A stretch of 6,176 nucleotides of DNA from Clostridiales bacterium. Its GTDB lineage: Bacteria; Bacillota; Clostridia; Peptostreptococcales; NVVX01. The notes below the pieces were generated by a model, which worked only from the letters and a program-made list of their open reading frames with translations, did not search any database and had not been told where the DNA came from. The stretch lies in NCBI GenBank assembly GCA_021129785.1, contig JAJOKQ010000141.1, positions 1-6,176 on the forward strand, given 5' to 3'. This document shows, piece by piece, positions 1-4,862 of the stretch (positions within the stretch are counted from its first letter, which is position 1; each line of letters starts with the position of its first letter). The translations under genes and the position numbers were made by a program.

Positions 1-493
1 CCGCTTTATTTATTGATTCATTTATCAACGATACTTCTTCTTTTCTAAATCTACTAAGCACAAAGTCAGCCAAGTCACAATTTTCTGGTTTTCCTATCCC
101 TATTCTTATTCTACAAAAAGAATCATCTTGTAATTGATATATGATTGACTTCATCCCGTTATGTGTTCCTGCACTTCCTTTTGCCCTGATTCTTATTGAT
201 CCTATTTTAATATCAATATCATCGTAGACTACAATAAGTCTATCCGTGCCAATTTTGTAAAACTGCATTACCTCCCTCAAGCTTTCTCCACTTAAGTTCA
301 TAAATGTCTGCGGCTTTACTAAGATAACTTTTTCATTCGCAATTCTACCTTCTCCATATAGGGCTTTAAATTTAATTTTTTTTATTTCAATATTATTTTT
401 CATAGCTAGTAAATCAACTGCGCGAAATCCGACATTATGTCTTGTCTCATTATACTTTTTGCCTGGATTGCCCAGTCCTACGATTATATACAT
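1..493 (-). CDS. pth: Peptidyl-tRNA hydrolase, C-terminus cut off by the window edge
   Basis: This enzyme cleaves the ester bond of peptidyl-tRNAs released from stalled ribosomes and so recycles tRNA in the cytoplasm. I translated 164 codons from ATG at 493-491, with no stop before the left edge. Family landmarks are in order: GLGNPG (6-11), TRHNVGF (17-23, catalytic His19), KPQTFMNLSG (60-69, Asn66), YDDIDIKIG (90-98, Asp92) and GSAGTHNGMKSI (106-117, Asn112). All residues equivalent to the E. coli His20, Asn68, Asp93 and Asn114 active site are present. Thr110 replaces the more usual Gly in GGHNG. Bacterial Pth is usually about 185-195 residues, so some 20-30 residues lie outside the window. 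The start is supported by AGAGGTG a few bases upstream. The gene lies downstream of prs across a 116-bp spacer, as in many Firmicutes, though Bacillus places ctc between them and that gene is absent here. Confidence 0.96.
   Translation of the reverse strand, partial: MYIIVGLGNPGKKYNETRHNVGFRAVDLLAMKNNIEIKKIKFKALYGEGRIANEKVILVKPQTFMNLSGESLREVMQFYKIGTDRLIVVYDDIDIKIGSIRIRAKGSAGTHNGMKSIIYQLQDDSFCRIRIGIGKPENCDLADFVLSRFRKEEVSLINESINKA
429..456 (+). promoter_or_regulatory. Weak candidate promoter antisense to the pth start
   Basis: On the plus strand, inside the 5' end of pth, CCGACA (429-434) and TATACT (451-456) are separated by 16 bases. They match the sigma-A -35 and -10 hexamers at 4 of 6 and 5 of 6 positions. 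A transcript would start near 463, run through the complement of the pth start codon and ribosome binding site, and meet the plus-strand terminator at 511-543. It lies in AT-rich coding DNA where such matches occur by chance, so it is noted only because of that terminator. Confidence 0.18.
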
Positions 494-510
494 TATTTCA
501 CCTCTAGGTT

Positions 511-543
511 GACAAGGGGATTGCTATCCTCTTTGTCTTTTTT
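511..543 (+). terminator. Intrinsic terminator on the plus strand, opposite to prs and pth
   Basis: Read on the plus strand, the arms 511-521 and 526-537 form an 11-bp stem with tetraloop TGCT, one G-U wobble (517/530) and one bulged U (532). The stem is followed directly by six T residues (538-543). On the minus strand the wobble becomes an A-C mismatch and no T-tract follows the stem, so the signal works better against the direction of the flanking genes. It may end an antisense RNA over pth. It may instead be a hairpin just upstream of the pth ribosome binding site in the prs-pth message. Confidence 0.55.
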
Positions 544-552
544 CTTGCAGAA

Positions 553-594
553 GACACGCGAGACATTTACCTGCGCGCATCCCATGTCTTTGTC
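553..594. repeat. Imperfect inverted repeat in the prs-pth spacer
   Basis: AGACAT (561-566) pairs with ATGTCT (584-589), and GACA (553-556) pairs with TGTC (591-594) beyond a small internal loop. The 17-base loop contains GCGCGC and is GC-rich compared with the AT-rich surroundings. Neither strand has a T-run positioned to make this a terminator. It could be a processing or stability hairpin in the prs-pth transcript. No coding remnant of ctc, which occupies this place in Bacillus, is visible. Confidence 0.4.
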
Positions 595-609
595 ACTTGC
601 CTCGAAATA

Positions 610-1560
610 CTACCAGTCAAATAGTTTGCTAACTGAAATATTTTTATGAATTCTCAAAATAGCTTCACTAAATACAGGTGCAACTGAAATCACTTTAATT
701 TTTCCATTTCGTTTTTCTTCTGGAAGGCGCACAGTATCAGTAACAATAAGCTCTTTAATTGCAGAATTTTGGATTCTTTCAAGTGCAGGTCCCGATAAAA
801 TTGGATGTGTACAGCATGCATATACATCTTTAGCCCCAAACTCTTTTAACATATTTGCAGCTTGCGTGATTGTCCCTGCTGTATCAATAAGATCATCTAT
901 TAGAATTACATTTTTCCCTTCAATATCTCCAATAACATTCATAATTTCTGACACATTGGCTTGTGGTCGCCTTTTGTCAACTATTGCTATAGGAGCATTT
1001 AGGTGATTAGAAAAATTTCTTGCTCTTGTTACGCTACCAATATCTGGAGATACAATGGCTAAGTCTGATATATGCTTTTCTTTAAAATACCTTGCTAAAA
1101 TTGGTACTCCTAATAAATGATCTACCGGGATATCAAAATACCCTTGAATCTGCGATGCATGCAAGTCCATAGTTAACACTCTATCAGCTCCAACCACTGT
1201 TAAAATATCTGCAACTACTTTTGCTGTAATAGGGTCTCTTGCTTTAGCCTTTCTATCTTGCCTTGCATACCCATAGTATGGTAACACCGCGGTGATTCTT
1301 CCTGCTGATGCTCTTTTAAATGCATCCATCATTATTAACATTTCCATAAGATTATCATTTACTGGTGGACAAGTTGGTTGAATAATAAATACGTCTACCC
1401 CTCTTACTGTTTCGTTAATATTAACAGATATCTCCCCATCACTAAACGTAGTAACCTCTGCTCTACCTAAAGATATTCCTAGTCTATCTGTTATTGCTTC
1501 TGCTAATTGTACATTTGCGTTACCACTAAATATTTTTATTTCTCCTCCGATAGTATTCAA
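610..1560 (-). CDS. prs: Ribose-phosphate pyrophosphokinase (PRPP synthetase)
   Basis: It transfers pyrophosphate from ATP to ribose 5-phosphate to make PRPP, the precursor of purines, pyrimidines, histidine, tryptophan and NAD. The 316 residues match the length of class I bacterial enzymes. Visible motifs are FSDGE (39-43), YYGYARQDRK (95-104, ATP site), MDLHASQIQGYFDIP (131-145, with the ATP-binding His134), SPDIGSVTRAR (171-181), the flexible catalytic loop DKRRPQANV (195-203) and the PRPP loop ILIDDLIDTAGTI (219-231). Ile174 and Ser176 differ from the common HGG or VGG there. The start is TTG at 1560-1558. No ATG lies near it in frame, and AAGGAGG (1571-1577) is 10 bases upstream, inside the end of glmU. 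The gene begins 2 bases after the glmU stop, so the two are co-transcribed and probably translationally coupled. Its product is the effector sensed by PurR, encoded upstream. Confidence 0.98.
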   Translation of the reverse strand: MNTIGGEIKIFSGNANVQLAEAITDRLGISLGRAEVTTFSDGEISVNINETVRGVDVFIIQPTCPPVNDNLMEMLIMMDAFKRASAGRITAVLPYYGYARQDRKAKARDPITAKVVADILTVVGADRVLTMDLHASQIQGYFDIPVDHLLGVPILARYFKEKHISDLAIVSPDIGSVTRARNFSNHLNAPIAIVDKRRPQANVSEIMNVIGDIEGKNVILIDDLIDTAGTITQAANMLKEFGAKDVYACCTHPILSGPALERIQNSAIKELIVTDTVRLPEEKRNGKIKVISVAPVFSEAILRIHKNISVSKLFDW

Positions 1561-1562
1561 GT

Positions 1563-2939
1563 TTATTTATCCTCCTTAATTTGTAGTCCTTTTCTTTTGA
1601 CCCATCCTTCTTTGTTCATCTGTCTACTTCTAGCCACAGCTAGTGTTTCTTCTGGTACTTCTCTTGTTATTGTTGAACCACACGCAACATAAGCATTTCT
1701 TCTAATAACAATCGGTGCTATCAAGTTAGAATTGCTTCCAATAAATGCATTGTCTTCAATTATTGATTTATGCTTCTCTTTTCCATCATAATTTACCAAC
1801 ACTACTCCACAACCAATATTTACATTTTTTCCTATTTCAGCATCGCCAATATATGATAAATGCGAAGCTTTAGAGTAGTCACCAATTATAGAATTTTTGA
1901 TTTCTACAAAGTCTCCAATTTTAACATTCTTTCCTATACGACTATTAGGTCTTAAATATGCGTATGGCCCTATACTAGAATGTGTATCTATAGTGCTTTC
2001 TATAATAGTTGAGTTTTCTATAGTCACTTGGTTCGCCACCTCGGAATCTGTTATTTTAGAATTATGCTCAATAATACATTCTTTTCCAATAACAGTACTC
2101 CCTCTTAAAATAACTCCTGGGTGAATTATTGTGTCTTGCCCTATTTTCACCTCTTTTTCAATATAGGTGTTTGCTGGGTCTATTATAGTTACTCCATTTT
2201 CCATATGCATTAAGTTAATGCGTTTTCTCATAACCATTTCTACTTCTGATAATTGCACTCGTGAATTTACTGCCATTATATCATTATATTCTTTGGTTTT
2301 ATATACTCCAATTTTTTCACCAAACTCCTTGATAATTTCTAGTATGTCTGTAAGGTAATATTCTTTTTGTGCATTCGTATTTTTTATAAGCGGCAGCGCT
2401 TTTTTTAAGTCTTTTGAGTCGAAACAATATATGCCTGAATTTATTTCTTTTATTGCTTTTTCCTCGAAAGAGGAATCTTTTTCTTCAACTATTTTCTTTA
2501 ATTGGCTACCTGCCCTTACTATCCTTCCATAACCAGTTGGGTTGTCTAAGTCAGTAGTTAACACCGTTGCACTATATTGACCATTCTTATGGAAATTCAT
2601 TAGCTCTCTTAGTGTATTCTTGGTGATTAATGGTCCATCGCCGCACAAAACTATTACTACACCTTCTTGGTCGATGTGTTCGTATGCCATCATAACTGCA
2701 TGTCCTGTACCTAACTGTGCTTCTTGTACTACTGATTTCACTTTACTAGGCAATGTTTTCTTTACTTCCTCACCTTTGTGCCCTATTACTACTATACATT
2801 CTTCTACATTCAAGGAATTGGCAGCATCAATTACATAATTTAACATTGTTTGTCCACAAATTTTGTGCAGCACTTTTGGCATTTGTGATTTCATGCGTTT
2901 TCCTTCGCCAGCTGCCAAAATAATTGATTTTATTTTCAT
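1563..2939 (-). CDS. glmU: Bifunctional N-acetylglucosamine-1-phosphate uridyltransferase / glucosamine-1-phosphate acetyltransferase
   Basis: GlmU acetylates glucosamine-1-phosphate and then couples it to UTP, giving UDP-GlcNAc for peptidoglycan and teichoic acids. Its 458 residues match full-length family members. The N-terminal Rossmann-like pyrophosphorylase has LAAGEGKRM (8-16, with Lys14 where Thr is usual), MPKVLH (20-25), QLGTGHA (75-81), LCGDGPL (98-104, metal ligand Asp101) and AVNSRVQL (223-230, second metal ligand Asn225). From about 250 onward the hexapeptide repeats of a left-handed beta-helix are clear. Acetyltransferase residues are Arg330 in YLRPNSRIG, His360 in ASHLSYIGDAEIG, and NYDGKEKHKS (383-392). 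The start is ATG with AGAGGAG about 6 bases upstream. It lies downstream of the spoVG terminator and forms a tight pair with prs. Confidence 0.98.
   Translation of the reverse strand: MKIKSIILAAGEGKRMKSQMPKVLHKICGQTMLNYVIDAANSLNVEECIVVIGHKGEEVKKTLPSKVKSVVQEAQLGTGHAVMMAYEHIDQEGVVIVLCGDGPLITKNTLRELMNFHKNGQYSATVLTTDLDNPTGYGRIVRAGSQLKKIVEEKDSSFEEKAIKEINSGIYCFDSKDLKKALPLIKNTNAQKEYYLTDILEIIKEFGEKIGVYKTKEYNDIMAVNSRVQLSEVEMVMRKRINLMHMENGVTIIDPANTYIEKEVKIGQDTIIHPGVILRGSTVIGKECIIEHNSKITDSEVANQVTIENSTIIESTIDTHSSIGPYAYLRPNSRIGKNVKIGDFVEIKNSIIGDYSKASHLSYIGDAEIGKNVNIGCGVVLVNYDGKEKHKSIIEDNAFIGSNSNLIAPIVIRRNAYVACGSTITREVPEETLAVARSRQMNKEGWVKRKGLQIKEDK
1571..1577 (-). promoter_or_regulatory. Ribosome binding site that fixes the TTG start of prs
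   Basis: The minus strand reads AAGGAGG here, a perfect Shine-Dalgarno core located within the last codons of glmU and 10 bases before the TTG at 1560. The strong site compensates for the weak start codon, and no other plausible start exists nearby. Confidence 0.85.
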
Positions 2940-3014
2940 ATCATTCTCCTCTTTTTTCTTCTACAGTTATGTAACTCTAAGTCTAAAATAGTTTTGAGTC
3001 TTCTTTGTATTTAC

Positions 3015-3043
3015 CTTCTACTTATCATTCTAATATATTTCAA
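3015..3043 (-). promoter_or_regulatory. Candidate sigma-A promoter for glmU-prs
   Basis: On the minus strand TTGAAA (3043-3038, 5 of 6 matches to the -35 consensus) is 17 bases from TAGAAG (3020-3015, 4 of 6 to the -10, lacking the important final T). It is placed between the spoVG terminator and the glmU start, where a promoter would be expected. The -10 is poor. The rest of the 2940-3076 spacer shows no other convincing element. Confidence 0.3.
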
Positions 3044-3076
3044 AGAAATAAAGAAGTGTTTTTCGTGACTTTACAT

Positions 3077-3113
3077 AAAAAAAAACAAATACGTCATATT
3101 CGCATATTTGTTT
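3077..3113 (-). terminator. Intrinsic terminator after spoVG
   Basis: On the minus strand, AAACAAATA (3113-3105) and TATTTGTTT (3091-3083) form a perfect 9-bp stem around a 13-base loop. A run of T residues follows (3085-3077, overlapping the stem foot). It starts 14 bases after the spoVG stop codon. The stem is AT-rich, but its position and T-run make it a credible terminator that would reduce read-through from spoVG into glmU. Confidence 0.75.
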
Positions 3114-3127
3114 CTTTAGTATAAGTA

Positions 3128-3442
3128 TTATTCCATAATTTCTTCTACTTCCTCTTCTGTTTCTGTTTTTACTATTACATCTTGATTCATTTTATGATAT
3201 TCACTAAAAATTGCATCTTGTATTTTGTTTCTTGTTTCAGAATTGATAGGATGAGCGATATCTCTAAAGTCGCCTTCGTTCATCTTTCTGCTTGGCATAG
3301 CAATAAACAATCCACTCTGCCCTTCGATGATTTTGATGTCATGCACAACAAATTCGTCGTCAAATGTTACGGAAACTATTGCTTTCATCTTTCCTTCCGT
3401 TGCTACTTTTCTTATTCTTACGTCGGTTACTCTCACTGTCAT
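3128..3442 (-). CDS. spoVG: SpoVG family nucleic-acid-binding regulator
   Basis: SpoVG is a small cytoplasmic protein named from a stage V sporulation phenotype in Bacillus, and later found to bind DNA and RNA and to affect capsule, virulence and cell-wall traits in several Firmicutes and spirochetes. The 104 residues compare with 97 in B. subtilis. Recognisable blocks are VTDVRIRKV (5-13), DDEFVVHDIKIIEG (29-42), GLFIAMPSRK (45-54), FRDIAHPINSETR (59-71) and KIQDAIFSEYH (73-83), followed by a variable acidic tail (EEEVEEIME). The start is ATG with GGAAGGTGG about 4 bases upstream, immediately after the end of the repeat called C. The gene lies downstream of purR but has its own sigma-H-like promoter and an elaborate 5' leader, and it is followed by its own terminator, so it can be expressed as a single-gene unit. 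Confidence 0.97.
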   Translation of the reverse strand: MTVRVTDVRIRKVATEGKMKAIVSVTFDDEFVVHDIKIIEGQSGLFIAMPSRKMNEGDFRDIAHPINSETRNKIQDAIFSEYHKMNQDVIVKTETEEEVEEIME

Positions 3443-3462
3443 TCACCACCTTCCCAAACTGA

Positions 3463-3483
3463 TGAAAATACTTCAATTTCTGC
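3463..3483. repeat. Direct repeat copy C, 21 bp
   Basis: This 21-bp stretch (TGAAAATACTTC at its plus-strand left end) is identical to 3585-3605, exactly 122 bp away. It is the copy next to the spoVG ribosome binding site and forms most of the right-hand arm of the B/C hairpin in the minus-strand RNA. Confidence 0.9.
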
Positions 3484-3499
3484 GTCACTGCCTGCGAGT

Positions 3500-3529
3500 T
3501 CAGTCAATCACGTACCGTGGTACGATCAT
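3500..3529 (-). CDS. Possible nine-codon upstream ORF in the spoVG leader
   Basis: An ATG at 3529-3527 opens MIVPRYVID followed by TGA at 3502-3500, inside the 71-base loop between B and C. Purine-rich GAGAGAAGGA abuts the ATG, which is too close for an ideal Shine-Dalgarno, although GAGAG lies about 5 bases away. A ribosome here would travel toward C and could influence the B/C pairing, as in leader-peptide control. The ORF is very short and its start signal imperfect, so it may be chance. Confidence 0.18.
   Translation of the reverse strand: MIVPRYVID
3511..3524. repeat. Perfect 14-bp palindrome inside the leader loop
   Basis: CGTACC and GGTACG flank two bases. In RNA this would form a 5-bp stem with a four-base loop within the 71-base loop of the B/C hairpin. 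As DNA it could be a dimeric protein site. It is GC-rich against an AT-rich background. Confidence 0.6.
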
Positions 3530-3584
3530 TCCTTCTCTCTTGTTGCTCCTTGAACTTAAAGCATTTTCATCAGTTTGCCTGTTC

Positions 3585-3605
3585 TGAAAATACTTCAATT
3601 TCTGC
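3585..3605. repeat. Direct repeat copy A, 21 bp
   Basis: Identical over 21 bp to 3463-3483. In the minus-strand leader it is the first of the three segments to be transcribed and can pair with 3552-3569 of segment B, in competition with copy C. The identity ends abruptly at both sides, which suggests duplication of a defined block or selection to keep the pairing. Confidence 0.9.
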
Positions 3606-3630
3606 AATCCACATACACTCTTAATCTATC

Positions 3631-3658
3631 TATTCTCCGCGCCGTCGTCATTTCCTTC
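3631..3658 (-). promoter_or_regulatory. Sigma-H promoter for spoVG
   Basis: On the minus strand GAAGGAAAT (3658-3650) fits the sigma-H -35 pattern RNAGGAWWW at every position. GAAT (3635-3632) with its flanks fits RNNGAATW. Fourteen bases separate AGGAAAT from GAAT, the sigma-H spacing. Known biology agrees: spoVG is a classical sigma-H-dependent early stationary-phase gene in Bacillus subtilis. Transcription would start near 3624 and include the A-B-C leader. The GC-rich spacer (GACGACGGCGCGG) is unusual for this genome. Confidence 0.75.
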
Positions 3659-3707
3659 TTTTATTTCGTAAATTTTCAGATTTTTCTATTGAAACTATTT
3701 TACTATG

Positions 3708-4520
3708 TCACATATTTGTTGGAAATATTTTTATATTTTTGTCTTCATCATTTGTTTCTTCTAGCGTGAGCAAAGATGTGAACTCTTTAACCAATTTTTC
3801 CTTAGGTAATTTAGTAGCAATTAACACTCCTACCCCTTCTACCACAGCTCCGAATTCACACATCATTTCTTTCATTCCTCTTATTGTGCCTCCGCCTTTC
3901 ATGAAGTCATCTATAATTAGTACATGTGCATCTTGTCCTATTGCTCTTTTAGCTAAAGACATGCGTTGCAACCTTCCGGTAGATCCTGATACATAATTAA
4001 TGCTTACAGTTGAACCCTCGGTTATTTTACTATCTTTTCTAACTATTATTAGCGGTACATTAAGTAGTTTTGCTACTGAAAATGCCAACGGTATTCCCTT
4101 GGTTTCAATTGTAACTATACAGTCAATTTTTTTGTCTGAAAATCTGCTTGCCAAAATCTCACTAGCTCTATTCATAAAATATGGTGAGTATATTAAATCA
4201 GTCATGTACAAGTAGTTGCCTGGGAGTATTCTGTCTGCTGCATTTAGTCTGTCGCTCATTTCATCTAAAATTTCTTTGCTATATTCACTTGAAATATACG
4301 AGCTAAATTTCACTCCCCCTGCCGCTCCAGTGATAGTTCTTATTTTGCCTAATTCCATCTTGTCCATCGCCTGCTTAACTACTACGATATCTTCGCTTAC
4401 AGTTGATTTAGCTGCATTGAATTTTTCAACAAAATAGTTTAGTGAATATATTCTATTTGGATTAGCACTAAGTATTTTAACAATTGCTGCAACTCTCTCG
4501 TTTCGCTTTAATTTGTTCAT
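3708..4520 (-). CDS. purR: Pur operon repressor PurR, Bacillus type
   Basis: PurR represses purine biosynthesis, salvage and transport genes by binding paired PurBoxes, and PRPP lowers its DNA binding. From ATG at 4520 the protein has 270 residues (B. subtilis 285). The N-terminal winged helix covers roughly 1-70 and includes FNAAKSTVSEDI (34-45), the counterpart of the family's ESAKSSISEDL helix. The C-terminal phosphoribosyltransferase-like domain shows RILPGNYLYMTD (97-108), ETKGIPLA (139-146), IIVRKDSKITEGSTVSINYVSG (158-179) and the PRPP loop VLIIDDFMKGGGT (200-212). The start at 4520 aligns with the B. subtilis N-terminus and has AGGA 6 bases upstream. ATG at 4535 with GAGG 9 bases upstream is the alternative, and a TTG at 4541 is too close to a ribosome binding site. 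It is divergent from murC, and a PurBox-like palindrome in its promoter suggests autoregulation. Confidence 0.96.
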   Translation of the reverse strand: MNKLKRNERVAAIVKILSANPNRIYSLNYFVEKFNAAKSTVSEDIVVVKQAMDKMELGKIRTITGAAGGVKFSSYISSEYSKEILDEMSDRLNAADRILPGNYLYMTDLIYSPYFMNRASEILASRFSDKKIDCIVTIETKGIPLAFSVAKLLNVPLIIVRKDSKITEGSTVSINYVSGSTGRLQRMSLAKRAIGQDAHVLIIDDFMKGGGTIRGMKEMMCEFGAVVEGVGVLIATKLPKEKLVKEFTSLLTLEETNDEDKNIKIFPTNM

Positions 4521-4558
4521 TTTCATTCCTCGCATTCTCAATAACCTCAGTAATAGTA

Positions 4559-4592
4559 CGAATTTTTTATTCTATATCATATATAATATTCG
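4559..4592. promoter_or_regulatory. PurBox-like palindrome over the purR promoter
   Basis: CGAA (4559-4562) and TTCG (4589-4592) face each other across 26 bases, within a 6-bp inverted repeat ACGAAT/ATTCGT flanked by A/T runs. Known Bacillus PurR control sites carry two inverted PurBoxes with CGAA and TTCG about 24 bases apart, so the spacing here is two bases long. The element overlaps the -10 and the likely start of the purR transcript, the position expected for repression. The flanks match the AWWWCCGAACWWT consensus only partly. Confidence 0.35.
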
Positions 4593-4611
4593 TTTTTATC
4601 TGATTATTCAA
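4583..4611 (-). promoter_or_regulatory. Sigma-A promoter for purR
   Basis: On the minus strand TTGAAT (4611-4606) and TATTAT (4588-4583) are separated by exactly 17 bases, matching the -35 at 4 of 6 and the -10 at 5 of 6 positions. Transcription would begin about 55 bases upstream of the purR ATG. Confidence 0.55.
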
Positions 4612-4618
4612 GTTTATT

Positions 4619-4646
4619 TTGTATATTTTATGAGTTGTGATATTAT
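4619..4646 (+). promoter_or_regulatory. Extended -10 promoter reading toward murC
   Basis: TATTAT (4641-4646) is preceded by TGA (4638-4640), forming an extended -10, with TTGTAT (4619-4624) 16 bases upstream as a weak -35. A transcript would start near 4653 and run about 160 bases to the terminator-like hairpin at 4759-4814. It is back-to-back with the purR promoter. Confidence 0.42.
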
Positions 4647-4758
4647 ACTCTGTAAGAAATGAAAATATATTAGCGCTAAGAGCTTTTATGTTATATAAGA
4701 AACTTAAATTGGAAATACTAAGGTAATCATCATTTATAGGTGTACGCAAGATACAGGA

Positions 4759-4814
4759 GAGGGAGCTTCGAAATAAAAACAAGATTATCCGGACTAAACG
4801 CGCCCTCGTTTTTT
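4759..4814 (+). terminator. Terminator-like hairpin in the murC leader (possible attenuator)
   Basis: GAGGGAGC (4759-4766) pairs with GCGCCCTC (4800-4807), 7 of 8 positions with one A-G mismatch, and is followed by G and six T residues (4809-4814). The 33-base loop is long for a simple terminator. It sits 48 bases before the murC start and downstream of the extended -10 promoter, so it could attenuate murC or end a small RNA of about 160 bases. A smaller alternative hairpin, AAACG/CGTTT, uses the same T-run. I found no T-box, riboswitch or obvious antiterminator sequence that I recognise. Confidence 0.45.
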
Positions 4815-4840
4815 GTATAGAACCTTAATCTTAATACTAT
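4813..4840 (+). promoter_or_regulatory. Weak candidate promoter just upstream of murC
   Basis: TTGTAT (4813-4818) and TACTAT (4835-4840) are 16 bases apart, matching the hexamers at 3 of 6 and 4 of 6. It would give murC a transcript free of the upstream hairpin, with a leader of about 15 bases. The -35 lies partly in the T-run. The matches are weak. Confidence 0.22.
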
Positions 4841-4862
4841 TTTACAAAGGGAGAGAATAACA

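Larger units (their letters stand above)
3455..3577. repeat. Inverted repeat B/C, 26-bp arms around 71 bp
   Basis: The arms are 3455-3480 and 3552-3577. The outer 15 bp are perfectly complementary (CAAACTGATGAAAAT against ATTTTCATCAGTTTG). The whole 26 bp differ at three positions, two of which stay paired as G-U in the minus-strand RNA. This is far longer than chance would give in 6 kb. The 123-bp unit with its terminal inverted repeats also has the shape of a small non-autonomous palindromic element, although no second copy or clear target duplication is visible in the window. Confidence 0.85.
3443..3624 (-). ncRNA. Structured 5' leader of spoVG with two mutually exclusive hairpins
   Basis: This is the untranslated leader expected from the sigma-H promoter, about 180 bases. 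On the minus strand it holds segments A (3605-3585), B (3577-3552) and C (3480-3455). B can pair with A through 18 positions around a 15-base loop. It can also pair with C through 26 positions (23 Watson-Crick, 2 G-U, 1 G-A mismatch) around a 71-base loop. Both cannot form at once. C ends two or three bases before the spoVG Shine-Dalgarno sequence, so the choice of fold could affect ribosome access or RNase III cleavage. No T-run follows either stem, which argues against intrinsic termination. The family is not one I recognise. A small palindromic mobile repeat is the main alternative. Confidence 0.45.

Noticed and set aside
451..585. Minus-strand 44-codon frame beginning ATG GGA TGC in the prs-pth spacer and overlapping pth out of frame
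   Set aside because: No Shine-Dalgarno sequence before the ATG, and the overlap with pth explains half of it. Considered as a ctc remnant, but it does not resemble that protein.
437..649. Plus-strand ORF of 70 codons across the prs-pth spacer
   Set aside because: Antisense to the ends of two real genes, runs through the terminator hairpin, and has no recognisable domain or start signal.
3182..3587. Two plus-strand ORFs of 123 and 86 codons opposite spoVG and its leader
   Set aside because: They lie antisense to a clearly conserved gene and repeat region, with Ser/Cys/Phe-rich shadow composition and no ribosome binding site.
3463..3605. The 21-bp direct repeats considered as a minimal CRISPR array
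   Set aside because: Only two copies, 101 bp between them, an inverted copy in the interval, and no cas genes. The three-way complementarity explains the pattern better.
3659..3707. Possible terminator between purR and spoVG
   Set aside because: The stretch is A-rich on the minus strand with no GC-containing stem followed by a T-run, so purR transcripts may read into spoVG.
4670..4679. Perfect 10-bp palindrome TTAGCGCTAA in the murC leader
   Set aside because: The symmetry stops at 10 bp and there is no spacer for a hairpin loop. It is too short to claim as an operator without a second instance.
4567..4782. Minus-strand 71-codon ORF between purR and murC, starting with TTG
   Set aside because: No good ribosome binding site, low-complexity AT-driven composition, and it overlaps the purR promoter and the murC leader. 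No family is recognisable.
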